NCBI RefSeq assembly: GCF_025822605.1
Contig: NZ_JACKTY010000043.1
Span: 1-64,000 of the forward strand
Source: Mycolicibacterium komossense
GTDB taxonomy: Bacteria > Actinomycetota > Actinomycetes > Mycobacteriales > Mycobacteriaceae
DNA length: 64,000 nucleotides
Reading direction: 5' to 3'
Part shown: positions 25,693-33,947 of the stretch, piece after piece
Position numbering within the stretch: position 1 is the first letter of the stretch
How the letters are laid out: each line of letters begins with the position of its first letter
Notes under the pieces: model-generated
Database searches by the model: none
What the model saw: the letters and a program-made list of their open reading frames with translations, nothing else
What the model was told of the DNA's origin: nothing
Position numbers and translations under genes: made by a program

Positions 25693-25744
25693 GTAGTGAC
25701 TGAACCTGCTATTTTTAGAGCCGTCAGCGATAACGGAGGTGGCT

Positions 25745-26407
25745 GTGACCGATCAACCCGGCGAGCCCGTCACTCGCCTGGAACGCCGCAAGCAGCGCAC
25801 TCGCGCCGCGTTGATCAGGGCCGCACAGGGTTTCATCGCCGCAGGCAAGCTCAACGTGCCCGTCTTGGAGATCACGCAGGCAGCAGATGTCGGAATGGGG
25901 TCGTTCTACAACCATTTCGACACCAAGGAGCAACTGTTCGACGCGGCTGTCTTCGAGGCACTCGATGCCCATGGTGCGCTGATGGATGCGCTCACCGCAT
26001 CGATAGACGATCCCGCCGAGGCATTTGCGTGCAGCTTTCGTCTGACAGGTCGTCTGTTTCGCCGGCGTCCACAGGAGGCGCTGATCCTCCTCAGCAATAG
26101 GTTGAATCTGGTCACCGCCAAGCGTGGGCTGGCCCCGCGGGCGTTGCGTGACATCCACGCTGCGGTCGCTGCGGGGCGCTTCCACGTCGATGATCCGGAA
26201 CTGGCCTTGGCGGTCGCGGGTGGAGCGATCATGGGACTGGGCACATTGCTGCGTGAGCAACCCGAACGCGACGACGCCCAGGCCGCAGACAAGCTCACCG
26301 AAGATGTGCTGCGGTTGTTCGGCGTGCCTGCGGAGGAAGCGCGTGAGATGTGCCAACGCGACTTACCCGATATCGACGCGTTCGCCGAACCCACTTCAGC
26401 CGCCTGA
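25745..26407 (+). CDS. TetR family repressor of the aromatic operon
   Basis: A 220-residue regulator with the N-terminal helix-turn-helix RRKQRTRAALIRAAQGF, LEITQAADVGMGSFYNHFDTKEQL. The remainder is a helical ligand-binding domain without a recognised signature. The GTG at 25745 lies at a suitable distance after CGGAGG; a GTG at 25739 overlaps that site. It is divergent from the five-gene aromatic operon, with two matching operators in the gap, so it is probably a repressor released by the substrate or a CoA derivative. Confidence 0.9.
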   Translation: MTDQPGEPVTRLERRKQRTRAALIRAAQGFIAAGKLNVPVLEITQAADVGMGSFYNHFDTKEQLFDAAVFEALDAHGALMDALTASIDDPAEAFACSFRLTGRLFRRRPQEALILLSNRLNLVTAKRGLAPRALRDIHAAVAAGRFHVDDPELALAVAGGAIMGLGTLLREQPERDDAQAADKLTEDVLRLFGVPAEEAREMCQRDLPDIDAFAEPTSAA

Positions 26408-26441
26408 AACGGAGAGCTCGACGATCTACGCGTTCTAGACG

Positions 26442-26570
26442 TTGACGGCAATTCTGACCGTCCTGATGGTTGGGCCAGCCGTGGCCAAACTGGCTGGGGT
26501 GCAAGCGATGCGCGACGGTGCCGAGCATTTCGGCATCCCGTGGAGTCGCTATCGGCTTGTCAGAAGTTGA
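26442..26570 (+). pseudogene. DoxX-family protein fragment
   Basis: The plus strand encodes LTAILTVLMVG and then VAKLAGVQAMRDGAEHFGIP, followed by WSRYRL and a premature TGA. This is the first transmembrane part and the conserved AxKLAGV-RDxAxHxG region of DoxX-like membrane proteins. Only about 42 of roughly 115 residues remain, with no clear start. It overlaps the 3' end of the opposite-strand E3 gene by 11 bases. I read it as a truncated remnant. Confidence 0.65.
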
Positions 26571-27972
26571 TCAGGTGGCCTTCGAGGCCGTGAATGGCTT
26601 CTTGGAGCGCTTCGCCGAGGGTCGGATGCACGTGGATGTTGCGGGATAGTTCGAAAGAGCCGAGTTCCCACTTCTGCGCCAGTGTCAGTTCGGGTAGTAA
26701 TTCGGCGACGTCGGGGCCGATGAGGTGGCCGCCGAGTAGAGTGCCGTGCTCGTCTGCGAGCAGTTTGACGAAGCCGACAGGCTCACCGAGACCGTGCGCC
26801 TTACCGTTCGCGGTGAAAGGGAACCTGGAAACGCGGACGGTTTCGTGCTCGGCGCGCGCCTGTTCCTCGGTCAGCCCGAAGCTGGCGACCTGTGGCCGGC
26901 TGAAGGTTGCGCGCGGCACCATGCGGTAGTCGCCGATCGGCATTGTTGTTGTCCCTGCGATGGTTTCGGCGGCAATGACGCCCATCGCCTCGGCGACGTG
27001 CGCAAGTTGGAGCTTCATGGTGGCGTCGCCGATGGCGTACACGTGCGAATTGGTGGTGCGCATGCGCTCGTCGATCGCGATGGCGCCCCGACTATCGGTG
27101 TCGACCTCTGCCGCCTCCAAACCCAGGTCGGTGCTGTTGGGGGCGAAGCCGGTGGCGACAAGTACGCGCGCAGCCTCCACGGTGTGGGATGTTCCGCCCG
27201 TGGTCCAGGTGACTGCGACGTGCTCACCTTGGTCGTCGGCCTTGTCGACGCGTGCGTCGGTGTGGACTGTCACGCCCAGGCGTTGGTATGCCCGGGATAT
27301 CTCCTTCGAGACGTCGGCGTCTTCGAGGGGAAGGACGCGGTCGCAATACTCCAGGATCGTCACCGCGGCGCCGAAGTTGGCGGCAATGTAAGCGAATTCC
27401 ATGCCGATGGGGCCGCCGCCGACGATCACCAGAGATGCGGGCATTGTGGGGTCGAGGATCATCTCCTGGTAGGTGACCACGTTGGCCGAGGTGGTGACGC
27501 CCTCGGGTAGCCGGGGGCGGGAACCGGTAGCCACGATCGCGTCGGTGAACCCGATGATGCTGGCGCTACGGTCGGGTGCGGTGACTTCCAGCGTGGACGC
27601 CGAGGTGAAACGTGCGCGCCCGGAAATCTCGGTGATCTTGTTCTTCCGCATGAGGTAGTGGATGCCCTCGGCGCGTCCGTCGGCTACTTCGCGGCTGCGT
27701 TCGTGGGCGCGTGCATAGTCGAAATGCGATTGTCCCCTTATACCGAAGTGGTCGGCCTGCCGGCGCCAGATGTCGGCGAGCTCGGCATTCCGCAACAGTG
27801 CTTTCGACGGGATGCAGCCGACGTTGAGGCAGACTCCGCCCCAGTACCGTTCTTCGACGATGGCCACCCGCTTACCGAGTTGGGCGGCGCGGATCGCGGC
27901 GACATAGCCACCGGGACCTGCGCCGACCACAACGACATCGAAGTGCTGCGGCGCCTCGGCTGCAGCGCTCAC
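26560..27972 (-). CDS. lpdA: Dihydrolipoyl dehydrogenase (E3)
   Basis: A 470-residue flavoprotein that reoxidises dihydrolipoyl groups of E2 with NAD. It has the FAD site VVVVGAGPGGYVAAI at 13-27, the redox-active disulfide GGVCLNVGCIPSK (Cys48, Cys53), the second nucleotide site VIVGGGPIGMEFAY and the C-terminal catalytic HVHPTLGEALQEA. The GTG at 27972 overlaps the E2 stop by four bases (GTGA), which fixes the start; a longer upstream reading frame is not needed. It is the last gene of the E1 alpha, E1 beta, E2, E3 operon. Because the E1-E2 pair at 3308-6850 has no E3, this protein may serve both complexes. Confidence 0.94.
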   Translation of the reverse strand: MSAAAEAPQHFDVVVVGAGPGGYVAAIRAAQLGKRVAIVEERYWGGVCLNVGCIPSKALLRNAELADIWRRQADHFGIRGQSHFDYARAHERSREVADGRAEGIHYLMRKNKITEISGRARFTSASTLEVTAPDRSASIIGFTDAIVATGSRPRLPEGVTTSANVVTYQEMILDPTMPASLVIVGGGPIGMEFAYIAANFGAAVTILEYCDRVLPLEDADVSKEISRAYQRLGVTVHTDARVDKADDQGEHVAVTWTTGGTSHTVEAARVLVATGFAPNSTDLGLEAAEVDTDSRGAIAIDERMRTTNSHVYAIGDATMKLQLAHVAEAMGVIAAETIAGTTTMPIGDYRMVPRATFSRPQVASFGLTEEQARAEHETVRVSRFPFTANGKAHGLGEPVGFVKLLADEHGTLLGGHLIGPDVAELLPELTLAQKWELGSFELSRNIHVHPTLGEALQEAIHGLEGHLINF

Positions 27973-29252
27973 AGGAAAGCTTCCGTCGGATCGGTCAGGA
28001 TGGCCGCCGTATCGGCCAGCAACTGTGAACCCTCCTGGCCGTCCAGCACCCGGTGATCGAAGGAGAGCGCAAGTTGTAGAACAGATCTCGGCTCGATGCG
28101 CTCGTCTCCTCCGGTGCCGACGACCCACGGGGTCCGCCGCATGGCTCCCACCGCCAGGATCGCGGTCTCACCGGGATTGAGGATCGGTGTCCCAGTGTCG
28201 ACTCCGAACACGCCGACATTGCTGATGGTGGTGGTGCCGCCCGCCATCGCTTCGGGTGCGGTGTGGCCGGCTCGGGCGGTCTGGGCGAGCTGGTTGATGG
28301 CGTCGGCGAGTTCACGCAGGCTCAGTCGGTCTGCGGCCTTGATATTGGGCACCACCAGCCCGCGAGGTGTGGCCGCCGCAATGCCGAGATTGACCTGGGC
28401 GGGAAGGACGATCTCTTGTGCTTTTTCATCCCAGCGGGCGTTGGCCATCGGGGTGCGGCGAAGCGCATGGAGGTAGGCGCGAGCTACGAACGTCAGGGGT
28501 GTCGCTTTGGTCTTGCGGAACTCGCGGCGCGCAAGAACCCGGTCACGCAACTCCAGAGTCGCTGTCATGTCGACGGTGACGAACTCGGTGACATGCGGTG
28601 CGGTGAACGCCGATGCGACCATCGCCGCCGCGGTGTGCTTGCGAACGCCTTTGATGGGAATGCGTGTTTCACCGACAGCGGGTTTGGCCATGTCCGAGGC
28701 CGGTGGCTCCACTGCCGGTGCGGGGGAGGCCTCACGGGTCTGTGCGGCGGCGAGCACATCGGTGCGCAGGACCACGCCGTCGTCGCCGCTGGGCGGCACG
28801 GTGGCAAGATCAACCCCGAGCACCTCGGCGAGTTTGCGCACCGGCGGCTTTGCGCGAGGACGTGCTGTCCCGACGTGGTCGCGCCGGCGTCGGCGCGGCG
28901 TGTCTTCCTCGCGGGCGCCGTAGCCGACGAGCAGCTTGGGCTCATCGGTATCGGATTCGGCTGCCGGCGCCGTGGCATTCTCACTGCGAGCACTGGCATC
29001 GTGACCGGTGGCGATGGCGATGATCGGCGCGCCGACAGCGACGGTTTCGCCCTGCTGCGAACAGAGTTCGACGACAGTGCCGGAGTATGGGGAGGGCAGT
29101 TCGACCAGTGATTTGGCGGTCTCGATCTCGACGATGATCTGATTGACCTCCACCGTGTCACCCGCGGCGACACGCCAGGTGACGATTTCGGCTTCGGTGA
29201 GGCCCTCACCGACGTCGGGCAGCAGGAACTGCTGGACGGTTTGCGTCGTCAC
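27969..29252 (-). CDS. bkdC: Branched-chain 2-oxoacid dehydrogenase E2
   Basis: A 427-residue dihydrolipoamide acyltransferase. The single lipoyl domain (about 5-85) contains IETAKSLVE with Lys47, the form typical of branched-chain complexes. A peripheral subunit-binding domain lies around 130-170 (KPPVRKLAEVLGVDLATVPP, GDDGVVLRTDVL) after an Arg-rich linker. The acyltransferase domain has FVTVDMTATLELRDRVL and the active-site SFDHRVLDG. The GTG at 29252 follows AGGAG and begins the lipoyl fold at once. It lies 37 bp after E1 beta and is coupled to E3. The symbol follows the mycobacterial bkdABC nomenclature by homology. Confidence 0.93.
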   Translation of the reverse strand: MTTQTVQQFLLPDVGEGLTEAEIVTWRVAAGDTVEVNQIIVEIETAKSLVELPSPYSGTVVELCSQQGETVAVGAPIIAIATGHDASARSENATAPAAESDTDEPKLLVGYGAREEDTPRRRRRDHVGTARPRAKPPVRKLAEVLGVDLATVPPSGDDGVVLRTDVLAAAQTREASPAPAVEPPASDMAKPAVGETRIPIKGVRKHTAAAMVASAFTAPHVTEFVTVDMTATLELRDRVLARREFRKTKATPLTFVARAYLHALRRTPMANARWDEKAQEIVLPAQVNLGIAAATPRGLVVPNIKAADRLSLRELADAINQLAQTARAGHTAPEAMAGGTTTISNVGVFGVDTGTPILNPGETAILAVGAMRRTPWVVGTGGDERIEPRSVLQLALSFDHRVLDGQEGSQLLADTAAILTDPTEAFL

Positions 29253-29289
29253 GGGTGTTCTCCTGGGCGGGAAGTTCGGCGGACGGTGA

Positions 29290-30318
29290 TCAGTAAGAGA
29301 GGCTGGCGTCGCAGGCATCGAGCAGCCGGTCGAGATTGGGTAGCCAGTCCGCTTCGAGCCGGCTTGCCGGATAGGGGGTGTCGTACCCGGTGACTCGCAG
29401 AACTGGTGCTTCGAGGTCGTAGAACGCCTCACGCTGGACGCGTGTGGCCAGTTCTCCTCCGATACCGCCGGATTGTGAAGCCTCGTGGGTGATCACGAGC
29501 CTGCCGGTGCGGCGCACCGACTCCACGACGGTGCCGTGATCGAGCGGGGACAGCGTTCGCAGGTCGACGATCTCGACCTCGTGGCCGTCGCGGGCCATCT
29601 CGTCAGCGGCCTTGACAGCGGTGGAGACCAGTGCCCCGTAGGTTGCGATGGTGAGTGCGTCGCCGCGGCGGACGGTGCGTGCCGTATTCAGATCGGCTGT
29701 GGGAGCGTCGAAGTCGACTTCGCCCTTGCCCCAGTAGATTTTCTTGGGTTCGAGGAAGACCACCGGGTCGCTGCACCGCACGGCCGCCCGCAGGAGGGTA
29801 TATCCCTCTTGCGGGGTGGACGGGCACAGCACTCTCAATCCGGGCGTGTGGGCGAAATAGGCCTCGGGTGATTCGCTGTGGTGCTCGATGGCTCCGATGC
29901 CGCCACCTACGGGTATGCGGATGACGACCGGCAGGCTGATGTTTCCCTCGGAGCGATGCCGGTATTTGGCGAGCTGCGTGACGATCTGGTTCATGGCCGG
30001 AAAGACGAACCCGTCGAACTGGATTTCCACGATGGTGCGGTAGCCGGCCAGGGCCAGGCCGATGGCACTGCCCACGATGCCGGCTTCGCCCAGCGGGGAG
30101 GTCACCACCCGGTCTTCGCCGAAGTCTTTGGCCAGGCCGTCGGTGACGCGGAAGACTCCGCCGAGCGGGCCGATGTCTTCACCTACCAGGAGAACTTTCG
30201 GATCGGTGTCGAGCTCGTGGCGCAGTGCGTCGTTGAGTGCGTGCGCGAGTGCCTTTCGCGACGTCGTGGTCTCGGGTGTCGTGGTCTCGGCAGTGGTGGT
30301 CGCGAGTGTTGCGGTCAC
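29290..30318 (-). CDS. bkdB: Branched-chain 2-oxoacid dehydrogenase E1 beta
   Basis: A 342-residue transketolase-like beta subunit. It has LVGEDIGPLGGVFRVTDGL, VVTSPLGEAGIVGSAIGLAL, EIQFDGFVFPAMNQIV, the histidines in GAIEHHSESPEAYFAH and a C-terminal domain with IVDLRTLSPLD and VITHEASQSGGIG. The first 25 residues are Thr-rich (TTTAETTTPETTTSRK), probably a flexible lead. The GTG at 30318 overlaps the E1 alpha stop (GTGA), so the two subunits are made together. It forms the E1 alpha2-beta2 heterotetramer. Confidence 0.93.
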   Translation of the reverse strand: MTATLATTTAETTTPETTTSRKALAHALNDALRHELDTDPKVLLVGEDIGPLGGVFRVTDGLAKDFGEDRVVTSPLGEAGIVGSAIGLALAGYRTIVEIQFDGFVFPAMNQIVTQLAKYRHRSEGNISLPVVIRIPVGGGIGAIEHHSESPEAYFAHTPGLRVLCPSTPQEGYTLLRAAVRCSDPVVFLEPKKIYWGKGEVDFDAPTADLNTARTVRRGDALTIATYGALVSTAVKAADEMARDGHEVEIVDLRTLSPLDHGTVVESVRRTGRLVITHEASQSGGIGGELATRVQREAFYDLEAPVLRVTGYDTPYPASRLEADWLPNLDRLLDACDASLSY

Positions 30319-31427
30319 GGGTGTGCCTCGGTACCGGCGTTGACGAAGGCGAGGTGCTGCTCGCGCTGACGGGCCAGTTCGGGAGGCATGTGCTCGAGGG
30401 TGGTGAGGAACGGTGAGTCGGCTTGGGGCATCGGCAGTTCGCGGCACCCGGTGCGCAGCCGCTGCGCGAGTTGCTGCTCGTCGGCTGCCAGGGTGGCTTC
30501 GAACTCTTCACCCAGTCCACCCTGGGCGGCGAAGTATCGACGGAGCCTGGCGATCGGGTCCAGTGCGCTCCAGTGGTCGTTGTCGCTGGCGCTCCGGTAG
30601 CGCAGATCGTCATCGGAGGTGGTGTGGGGATTTCGACGGTAGGTCACCGCCTCGATAAGAGTCGGCCCGTTGCCGGCCCGTGCAGCGGCCAGCGCGCGTT
30701 GGGTGGCGGCGTGACAAGCGATGACGTCGTTGCCGTCGACCCGGACTCCGGGGAACCCGAAGCCGGCCGCCCGTTGCGCGGCGGGCACCCGGCTTTGCAC
30801 GGAGAAAGGCGCGGAGATGGCCCACTGGTTGTTCTGGCAGAAGAAGACCACGGGCAGGTTCTGCGCGGCGGCCCACACAAACGCTTCGTTGGACTCGCCC
30901 TCGCTCAGTGCCCCGTCGCCGAGGAAAACCAGGACCGCGCGATCCCGCTGCGCGTCGCCGGTACCGACGTCGCCGTCGCGCACGACACCCATGGCGTAGC
31001 CCACAGCGTGCAGTGTCTGCGCCCCGATCACCAGCGTGTAGAGCTGAAAGTTCCGTTCGGCGGGGTTCCACCCGCCCATCGTGGTGCCACGGAACAGGCC
31101 GAGCAGCTGTACCGGATCGACGCCGAAACACCATGCCACGGCGTGTTCGCGGTAGGTGGGGAAGACGACGTCACGCGGCCGCAGCGATAGGCCCGCCCCC
31201 ACTTGGGCGCCTTCTTGTCCGAGCATCGACGGCCAGAGTCCGAGCTCGCCTTGGCGTTGCAATGCGATCGCTTCAGTGTCGATTCGCCGTGCGAGGGTCA
31301 TGTCGCGGAGCGCTCGGCGCAGGTCCAACGCGGCGTGTTCGACACCGAGATCGGTTGTGGCGATGGTGCCGTCGGCTCCGAGCACGCTCCATATGGCTGC
31401 GGGTCCGGCTAGCTCGGTCACTGACAT
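30315..31427 (-). CDS. bkdA: Branched-chain 2-oxoacid dehydrogenase E1 alpha
   Basis: A 370-residue ThDP-dependent alpha subunit. RQGELGLWPSMLGQEGAQVG, FPTYREHAVAW and the ThDP motif from GDGALSEGESNEAF to FFCQNNQWA are present, followed by VRVDGNDVIACHAATQRAL and the phosphorylation-loop-like YRRNPHTTSDDDLRYRS. The NPHTT/DDD loop and QRQGELG fit branched-chain rather than pyruvate enzymes. It heads the operon, divergent from an Lrp/AsnC gene. Expected substrates are the 2-oxoacids from Val, Leu and Ile. Confidence 0.93.
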   Translation of the reverse strand: MSVTELAGPAAIWSVLGADGTIATTDLGVEHAALDLRRALRDMTLARRIDTEAIALQRQGELGLWPSMLGQEGAQVGAGLSLRPRDVVFPTYREHAVAWCFGVDPVQLLGLFRGTTMGGWNPAERNFQLYTLVIGAQTLHAVGYAMGVVRDGDVGTGDAQRDRAVLVFLGDGALSEGESNEAFVWAAAQNLPVVFFCQNNQWAISAPFSVQSRVPAAQRAAGFGFPGVRVDGNDVIACHAATQRALAAARAGNGPTLIEAVTYRRNPHTTSDDDLRYRSASDNDHWSALDPIARLRRYFAAQGGLGEEFEATLAADEQQLAQRLRTGCRELPMPQADSPFLTTLEHMPPELARQREQHLAFVNAGTEAHP

Positions 31428-31588
31428 CTCAGCGGCTCTTCTTCCACATCGTCGAAAGTGCCATGGGTCCTATCGAAGCGCAATCACTAAGCGTCAAACC
31501 GGCTCAGCGCGCAGAATCATGGCGTAACAACCCAACCCGGAGTGCAATATCCTGCTCGAGACGGCTGAATGTGATCGAGGGGACGACT

Positions 31589-32035
31589 GTGGACGAGATT
31601 GATCAGCAGATTCTGGATATTCTGCGGACCGACGCGCGTGCGGCGGTGAGCGATATAGCTCGGCAGGTCGGCCTGACCAATGCCCCGGTAGCCCGCCGGA
31701 TCGCGCGATTGGAGTCCACTGGCGTCATCAAGGGGTATGTGGCGGTCATCGACGAGGTGGCAGCGGGTGGCATCGAGGCATTCACCGAGATCAGATTGGT
31801 GGGTAGCGTCGACACCCGTGAGATCGAGGAGATCGCGCGGCAGGTTCCCGAGGTGCAACAGTTCTTCACCATCTCCGGCGATCCAGATGCATTGCTGCGC
31901 TTCAAGGTTCGCAATGTCGAGCACCTGCAGACCGTGGTCAACGCGATCCGGAGCACGGGTCTGGTGTCCGGAACGAAAAGCCTCATCGTGATGTCGACGT
32001 GGGACCGTTCTGCAGCGCGGCTGTCGAGTGACTGA
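31589..32035 (+). CDS. Lrp/AsnC family transcriptional regulator
   Basis: A 148-residue regulator with an N-terminal helix-turn-helix (VDEIDQQILDILRTDARA, VSDIARQVGLTNAPVARRIARLESTG) and a C-terminal RAM domain (FTEIRLVGSVDTREIEEIAR, VQQFFTISGDPDALLRFKV). The GTG at 31589 follows GAGGGG and begins the canonical Asp-x-x-Asp helix; a GTG at 31571 would add six residues. It is divergent from the bkd operon across a 161-bp gap and probably activates it in response to branched-chain amino or oxo acids, as BkdR-type proteins do elsewhere. No clear palindrome is visible in the gap. Confidence 0.92.
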   Translation: MDEIDQQILDILRTDARAAVSDIARQVGLTNAPVARRIARLESTGVIKGYVAVIDEVAAGGIEAFTEIRLVGSVDTREIEEIARQVPEVQQFFTISGDPDALLRFKVRNVEHLQTVVNAIRSTGLVSGTKSLIVMSTWDRSAARLSSD

Positions 32036-32041
32036 CGGAGT

Positions 32042-32635
32042 TTACGAGCTGATCCCGTTGGTCAGAATCGTGGCCAGTTCCCGGTAGGCGTCGGCGTCTT
32101 CGAGGCCACTGCTGGCGCGCACCCCACGCTGTTGGATGCGAACCATCATGGTGGTCACCAGGTCTGCGGCGAATGCGGCGTGGACGTCGCGGAAGGTGCC
32201 GTCGACCACGCCCTCGTGGATCAACTCCTGAACCCGGGCCGCCGCCAGCCGCGTGTTCATCTCATACACCTCTCGAGCGGGCGCAAAGTCCGCCAAGTCG
32301 GCCATGAAGGTGTCCGATGCTCGCTCCAGTGCGGAGCCCACTGCAGTGAGATACGTCGTGATCCGAGCGCGGGCGTCCTGGTGGCCGACAATCTGTGAAT
32401 CGACGTGCTCGGTCGCCACCCGGAAGAAGTGGATGGTGGCGGCGCGGACAAGTTGGTCCTTGCTCTTGGCGAGCGTGTAGAGCGTGGACTTCGAACAGTG
32501 CAGCTCAGCGGCGATGTCATCGAGGGTGAAGCGCGCAAAGCCCTGGGCCAGAAAGAGTGTGACCAGCTCGTCGAAGAGTTGGGTACGCCGGCGGGTGGCG
32601 AACTCGACCTGGCGTTCCCCGCGCTGCATTGCCAC
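32042..32635 (-). CDS. TetR family transcriptional regulator
   Basis: A 197-residue regulator. The DNA-binding part is TRRRTQLFDELVTLFLAQGF, with FTLDDIAAELHCSKSTLYTLAKSKDQL in the helix-turn-helix. The ligand domain is helical and resembles FadR-like/TetR_C group members. A GTG (32635) and an ATG (32629) are both usable as starts. It is divergent from an acyl-CoA dehydrogenase gene with three AGTACT sites in the gap; the one nearest this gene touches its start, which fits autorepression. It probably responds to an acyl-CoA. Confidence 0.9.
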   Translation of the reverse strand: MAMQRGERQVEFATRRRTQLFDELVTLFLAQGFARFTLDDIAAELHCSKSTLYTLAKSKDQLVRAATIHFFRVATEHVDSQIVGHQDARARITTYLTAVGSALERASDTFMADLADFAPAREVYEMNTRLAAARVQELIHEGVVDGTFRDVHAAFAADLVTTMMVRIQQRGVRASSGLEDADAYRELATILTNGISS

Positions 32636-32637
32636 AT

Positions 32638-32682
32638 AGTACTGGCCGGCTGCTTGCAGTACTGCCGCGATGACAGTACTGT
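32638..32682. promoter_or_regulatory. Three AGTACT palindromes, probable TetR operators
   Basis: AGTACT occurs at 32638-32643, 32658-32663 and 32675-32680. The second and third are embedded in longer perfect palindromes, GCAGTACTGC (32656-32665) and ACAGTACTGT (32673-32682). All lie between the divergent TetR and acyl-CoA dehydrogenase genes. Confidence 0.75.
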
Positions 32683-32724
32683 CCGGCGTACTTCAGTATC
32701 ATTTCCAGCTTGAGTGAGGTTCAC

Positions 32725-33867
32725 ATGGCCGTCGAGCGTCTACTGCCGACCGAGGAATCCCGCGAGCTCATCGAGCTCACCCGCGCGGTCGCCGACAAGG
32801 TCCTGGAGCCGATTGTCGACCGCCACGAGAAGAGTGAGACCTATCCGGCGGGAGTGTTCGCCACCCTCGGCGAAGCCGGGCTGCTGAGCGTGCCGTTCCC
32901 CGAGGAATGGGGTGGCGCCGGGCAACCGTACGAGGTCTACCTTCAGATGCTGGAGGAGATTGCGGCGCGCTGGGCGGCCATCGCGGTCGCGGTCAGTGTC
33001 CACAGCCTGTCCTGTCATCCACTGCTGGCGTTCGGTACCGAACAGCAGAAGCAGAAGTGGTTGCCGGAGATGCTGGGCGGCAACATGATCGGTGCCTATT
33101 CTCTGTCCGAGCCGCAAGCCGGATCCGATGCCGCGGCGCTTTCCTGCAAGGCCGTGCCCGCCGAGGGTGGCTATCGAATCAGTGGCGCCAAAGCATGGAT
33201 CACCCACGGCGGCATCGCCGACTTCTACTCCCTGTTCGCCCGTACCAACGAAGGCAGCAAGGGCATCACATGCTTCCTGGTAGCCGGAGACACTCCGGGA
33301 TTGAGCTTCGGTAAACCCGAGGACAAGATGGGACTGCACGCGGTGCCCACCACCTCGGCCCACTATGACGACGCGTTCGTCGCCTCCGATCGCCGCATCG
33401 GCGTCGACGGCCAGGGGCTGCAGATCGCTTTCAGCGCACTCGATTCCGGGCGTCTCGGTATCGCTGCGGTGGCAGTCGGGCTGGCTCAGGCCGCTCTCGA
33501 CGAAGCCGTTTCCTACGCGCATGAGCGCAGCACATTCGGGCGCAAGATCATCGACCACCAAGGGTTGGGATTCCTGCTTGCCGATATGGCCGCCGCCGTC
33601 GACTCTGCCCGCGCAATGTATCTGGATGCGGCACGTCGACGAGACGCCGGGCTGTCTTACTCGCGGCAGGCCTCGGTGGCCAAACTGATCGCCACCGACG
33701 CTGCTATGAAGGTCACCACCGACGCCGTGCAGGTGCTGGGCGGATACGGCTACACCCGCGACTTCCGGGTCGAACGCTATATGCGAGAAGCGAAGATCAC
33801 GCAGATCTTCGAAGGCACCAACCAGATTCAGCGGTTGGTCATCAGCCGCACCCTCGCCGCCCGTTGA
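32725..33867 (+). CDS. Acyl-CoA dehydrogenase (FadE-like)
   Basis: A 380-residue flavoenzyme that introduces a 2,3 double bond into an acyl-CoA. FAD/substrate landmarks are YSLSEPQAGSDAAALS, the signature RRIGVDGQGLQIAFSALDSGR, and the C-terminal VQVLGGYGYTRDFRVERYMREAKI and QIFEGTNQIQRLVISR. Glu363 in the last motif is in the short-chain/butyryl-type catalytic base position. The ATG at 32725 follows GTGAGG. Divergent TetR control is likely. It is a complete ACAD, unlike the two-subunit pair at 55838-58020. Just behind it lies a fragment of an SDR gene, suggesting that a partner gene was lost. Confidence 0.93.
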   Translation: MAVERLLPTEESRELIELTRAVADKVLEPIVDRHEKSETYPAGVFATLGEAGLLSVPFPEEWGGAGQPYEVYLQMLEEIAARWAAIAVAVSVHSLSCHPLLAFGTEQQKQKWLPEMLGGNMIGAYSLSEPQAGSDAAALSCKAVPAEGGYRISGAKAWITHGGIADFYSLFARTNEGSKGITCFLVAGDTPGLSFGKPEDKMGLHAVPTTSAHYDDAFVASDRRIGVDGQGLQIAFSALDSGRLGIAAVAVGLAQAALDEAVSYAHERSTFGRKIIDHQGLGFLLADMAAAVDSARAMYLDAARRRDAGLSYSRQASVAKLIATDAAMKVTTDAVQVLGGYGYTRDFRVERYMREAKITQIFEGTNQIQRLVISRTLAAR

Positions 33868-33872
33868 CAGTG

Positions 33873-33947
33873 CACATCGTGAGCAACGCGATGCTCAACG
33901 GCGAGACCATTCGCTTGGACGGTGCTATCCGGATGGCACCTCGGTAG
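33873..33947 (+). pseudogene. C-terminal remnant of a type-10 17beta-HSD-like SDR
   Basis: The frame CAC ATC GTG ... TAG (33873-33947) encodes HIVSNAMLNGETIRLDGAIR and ends MAPR, which matches the last 24 residues of mycobacterial 3-hydroxyacyl-CoA dehydrogenases of the HSD17B10-like SDR group (typically ...NPMLNGEVIRLDGAIRMAPR-like). Nothing upstream continues this frame as an SDR. It lies between the FadE stop and overlaps the 3' end of the opposite-strand TetR gene. The rest of the SDR was presumably deleted. Confidence 0.7.

Noticed and set aside
27658..28056. Opposite-strand frames over the E2-E3 junction
   Set aside because: Shadows of well-supported E2 and E3 genes.
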